Source: Phycisphaerales bacterium (GTDB lineage Bacteria > Planctomycetota > Phycisphaerae > Phycisphaerales > SM1A02). From it: 8,902 nucleotides of DNA. Each line of letters begins with the position of its first letter. Within the stretch, counting starts at the first letter, position 1. Location of the stretch: the NCBI GenBank assembly GCA_030748805.1, contig JASMLG010000011.1, positions 1 to 8,902 of the forward strand, given 5' to 3'. Below, in pieces: positions 6,499-8,902 of this stretch. Both the position numbers and the translations under genes were made by a program. The notes beneath the pieces are model-generated. The model saw nothing but the letters and a program-made list of their open reading frames with translations, was not told the origin of the DNA and did not search any database.

Positions 6499-7344
6499 TT
6501 AAAGTTTATCAAGCAAAGAAAGAAATAGCGCACTGCTCCAAATATCAAGCGAGGGCTGTTCATTTTCTGGGACAAACCGACGCACATCTTCAATTGCTTC
6601 TTTCCAGTCAATTGAATTAATTTTAGCAGCAAGTTCTTTCTTTACCCAATCTGTGTTAACAGTAATCTCTTGCCCACTCCATGGACCTTGTTGATTGATT
6701 GCGGATGTTAAAAAACCGTAGTTAATTGCAACTTGATTGCGGATGTACCAGATAAAATCGTACCAATCACGACCTTTGGTGTAGGTACGGCAAAGCAACG
6801 CATGCATCTTCCCAGCAAATAAACTTGGAAGATCTAATGTGACCAATTCTGCGGCGTAAGGAAAATCAAGATAATTAAGTTCAGCTCCTCCACCTGCGGG
6901 TGGATTTGTATCTACTTCAAACTTAATTTTAATTTTCGCCAGTTTGCCTGTTTTGCTGACATGCTTTAGGGTAAGCGCTTTGGCAAGGGAACTGTCTTTA
7001 AGAAACGCTTTCTTAACTGCTGACTCTGTTTTATCTTTTTCAGTTACTTCTAACTCATATCCAAAGTCAGCAAGTTCATTCATTAAGTTTGGCAAATAGT
7101 CATTCAAATTAAATTCCGGAGTTGGTTCCCGAAGAAGAAAATCCAAGTCCTCAGAGAAACGATTCAAGCCATGGACAATCCGTAAACACGTACCTCCCAA
7201 AAACGTTGCGTGAGCAAAGAAATCACTCCGGCTTAATGCTGCGAGTACCACTTCTTGTGTAATTTCTCGAATTGCATTTTTTTCTTGGGTGTTATTTTTA
7301 CAGTTGAAAGAATCAAGTTGTTGTTGGATTATTTGTACTGTCAT
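6499..7344 (-). CDS. abiEii: AbiEii toxin, nucleotidyltransferase of type IV toxin-antitoxin system
   Basis: This 281-residue protein has the full signature of the AbiEii/AbiGii nucleotidyltransferase toxins (DNA polymerase beta-like fold). Motif I is FLGGTCLR (residues 48-55), followed by RFSEDLDF (63-69) with the metal-binding acidic pair D66 and D68. A third acidic strand KIKFEVDTNP holds D145, and the C-terminal K-G-R-D-W-Y-D motif lies at 190-196. Family members block growth by GTP- or NTP-dependent nucleotidyl transfer, and relatives such as MenT add nucleotides to tRNA acceptor ends; the target here is not shown. I chose the ATG at 7344 instead of the one at 7362 because it forms an ATGA overlap with the antitoxin stop and is preceded by AAAGGA at good spacing. 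All catalytic motifs are present and the reading frame is intact, so the toxin looks functional. AbiE systems can confer abortive phage resistance and stabilise mobile DNA. Confidence 0.92.
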   Translation of the reverse strand: MTVQIIQQQLDSFNCKNNTQEKNAIREITQEVVLAALSRSDFFAHATFLGGTCLRIVHGLNRFSEDLDFLLREPTPEFNLNDYLPNLMNELADFGYELEVTEKDKTESAVKKAFLKDSSLAKALTLKHVSKTGKLAKIKIKFEVDTNPPAGGGAELNYLDFPYAAELVTLDLPSLFAGKMHALLCRTYTKGRDWYDFIWYIRNQVAINYGFLTSAINQQGPWSGQEITVNTDWVKKELAAKINSIDWKEAIEDVRRFVPENEQPSLDIWSSALFLSLLDKL

Positions 7345-7973
7345 GACAATTCCTTTATCCATCCAGAAATGAATCGTTGTACACGTTTGCTCTTGTAATT
7401 TTCACGTAAACCTTGAAGGTCGTTTACTGTGACATTTTCGATATCTTCGTCTTCGATCCGCAAACTTTCTTGTGCTTCCTGCACTGTCTTCCAATCACGG
7501 CGATATGCATACACATAATCGACTAGCGCTTTCTGCGGCAAAGCCATCAAGAAAACATTTCTATGTTCGTCAACAATTCTTTTTACATGTGCATACAAGA
7601 TCTGTTGTGGAATTCTTTTGTACGAAAAAATACCAAGTGGCGTTGTAAATTCCTTAGAGGGTTTGTTGCAACTACTCGTACAACCATAAACCGCTTCTGG
7701 AATCCAGCCGTGATAGCTCAGGGCACTCTCTAAACTAACGTAACTTGAACCATACACACGATGCGAAATTGCGTACGTGTTCAGGGGGTTTTTCTGAAAC
7801 TGACTCGACAAACAGTAGAGCCCCCTTCTGATATTTATAATTTCCCCATTTGCAATTGCTCTTTTAATTAGCCCATCGCGGGCATACTTGGTTCCAGTAA
7901 TTGAAACCGCTACATCGGATGCAGTGAAAACCTCTATAGGCGAATCAAAATAGTGCTTGGTGAGTGCATTCAT
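7341..7973 (-). CDS. abiEi: AbiEi antitoxin and autorepressor of type IV toxin-antitoxin system
   Basis: This 210-residue protein has the AbiEi organisation: an N-terminal winged helix-turn-helix (about residues 13-56, FTASDVA ... LIKRAIANGEI-NIRRGLY) and a C-terminal antitoxin domain with characteristic SYVSLESALSYHGWIPE (78-93) and LPQKALVDYVYA (145-156). In characterised systems AbiEi neutralises AbiEii without binding it and also represses the operon by binding inverted repeats in the promoter. The gene precedes abiEii, with ATGA overlapping the toxin start, and two matching inverted repeats occur upstream. The ATG at 7973 has no evident ribosome binding site despite a leader of about 35 nt, which may limit translation. 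The pair sits directly behind a 16S rRNA transcription unit, an unusual address for a defence or addiction module. Confidence 0.9.
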   Translation of the reverse strand: MNALTKHYFDSPIEVFTASDVAVSITGTKYARDGLIKRAIANGEIINIRRGLYCLSSQFQKNPLNTYAISHRVYGSSYVSLESALSYHGWIPEAVYGCTSSCNKPSKEFTTPLGIFSYKRIPQQILYAHVKRIVDEHRNVFLMALPQKALVDYVYAYRRDWKTVQEAQESLRIEDEDIENVTVNDLQGLRENYKSKRVQRFISGWIKELS

Positions 7974-7987
7974 CGTTTTTATTGCGT

Positions 7988-8008
7988 AATAGTCATATTA
8001 TGACTATT
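7988..8008. promoter_or_regulatory. Operator 1 of abiE: inverted repeat TAGTCA-N5-TGACTA
   Basis: TAGTCA (7990-7995) and TGACTA (8001-8006) form a near-perfect palindrome that extends by two matching bases on each side. It lies immediately downstream of the -10 element, over the expected transcription start, about 15 nt before the abiEi ATG. Binding here would block initiation. The likely ligand is AbiEi itself, by analogy with studied AbiE operons. Confidence 0.7.
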
Positions 8009-8015
8009 TTGTGTA

Positions 8016-8044
8016 ATTATAGAACATAATCGTCAAATTAGTAA
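8016..8044 (-). promoter_or_regulatory. Promoter of the abiEi-abiEii operon
   Basis: On the minus strand a perfect -10 TATAAT (8016-8021) is separated by 17 nt from TTACTA (8039-8044), a four-of-six match to the -35 consensus. Predicted initiation near 8009 falls at the edge of operator 1, and operator 2 lies just upstream of the -35, so the promoter is bracketed by the two inverted repeats. Confidence 0.6.
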
Positions 8045-8060
8045 TGTTTATTTACCGTTT

Positions 8061-8077
8061 TAGTCATTTTTTGACTA
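8061..8077. promoter_or_regulatory. Operator 2 of abiE: inverted repeat TAGTCA-N5-TGACTA
   Basis: The same six-base arms and the same five-base spacer length as operator 1 recur here, with a T-tract spacer. The two centres are about 71 bp apart, close to seven helical turns, so two AbiEi dimers could bind the same face and bend or loop the intervening promoter. This element lies between the rRNA terminator and the abiE promoter. Confidence 0.65.
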
Positions 8078-8107
8078 CTTCTGTAATTTATTGACAAAAC
8101 CAATGCA

Positions 8108-8141
8108 CAGAAAAACGCCCTCATCGTGAGATGAAGGCGTT
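8108..8141 (-). terminator. Intrinsic terminator of the 16S rRNA transcription unit
   Basis: On the minus strand AACGCCTTCATC (8141-8130) pairs with GATGAGGGCGTT (8125-8114) through a single G-U wobble, with loop TCAC, and is followed by a T run ending TTTTT. The mismatch is only tolerated on the minus strand, which fixes the direction. It closes the transcript that begins with 16S rRNA, about 215 nt after the mature 3' end. Confidence 0.85.

Positions 8142-8902
<761 letters not shown>

Noticed and set aside
7345..7362. Upstream ATG at 7362 for AbiEii
   Set aside because: The ATG at 7344 gives the usual ATGA overlap with abiEi and has AAAGGA upstream; the longer start would lie inside the ribosome binding site region of the shorter one without its own site.
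8061..8077. The hairpin-forming T-tract repeat as a terminator
   Set aside because: Its arms exactly match operator 1 and there is no G/C-rich stem followed by a T run; the nearby 8108-8141 hairpin is a far better terminator.

Overview
The window suggests an uncultivated, probably marine or aquatic, low-GC planctomycete of the class Phycisphaerae. The evidence is indirect. Two secreted proteins carry or begin the C-terminal dockerin-like module typical of that group (D-x-D-G-x-G ... LL-IG-WG, with a terminal W-G-x-C in the complete one). The 16S rRNA gene also appears to end in its own terminator rather than lead into a 23S gene, and unlinked rRNA genes are common in Planctomycetota. The assignment is an inference from motifs; no database search was possible.

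Every supportable gene lies on the minus strand, so the window reads from right to left. At the right edge is the 3' third of a 16S rRNA gene. It is followed by about 215 nt of highly structured trailer RNA, with several hairpins of which four in a row are capped by GNRA tetraloops, and then an intrinsic terminator. No 23S, 5S or tRNA gene follows. Next is a complete type IV AbiE toxin-antitoxin pair: AbiEi antitoxin/repressor, then AbiEii nucleotidyltransferase toxin, joined by an ATGA overlap. Its promoter region carries two copies of the inverted repeat TAGTCA-N5-TGACTA, a textbook layout for autorepression by AbiEi.

The middle holds a closely spaced four-gene cluster: a sulfotransferase-like P-loop protein, a class I SAM-dependent methyltransferase, and two tandem paralogous secreted endonuclease/exonuclease/phosphatase (EEP) proteins. 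The first EEP paralog is a bare catalytic domain with a signal peptide. The second has the same catalytic domain, then a beta-rich region and a C-terminal dockerin-like module. Gaps of 29, 9 and 64 nt suggest co-transcription of at least the first three genes.

The left edge contains a large secreted multidomain protein that is open at the window boundary: signal peptide, lamin-tail domain, a cupredoxin domain with an apparent Gln in place of the axial Met, calcium-binding TSP3-like repeats, a second lamin-tail-like region and the beginning of a dockerin-like module. A CRP-type palindrome lies just upstream of its start. Lamin-tail domains are often fused to EEP nuclease domains in secreted nucleases of the ExeM/NucH type, so finding them as separate neighbouring proteins suggests a dispersed extracellular nucleic-acid or phosphodiester-degrading function, perhaps for phosphorus scavenging. 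That functional link is inference.
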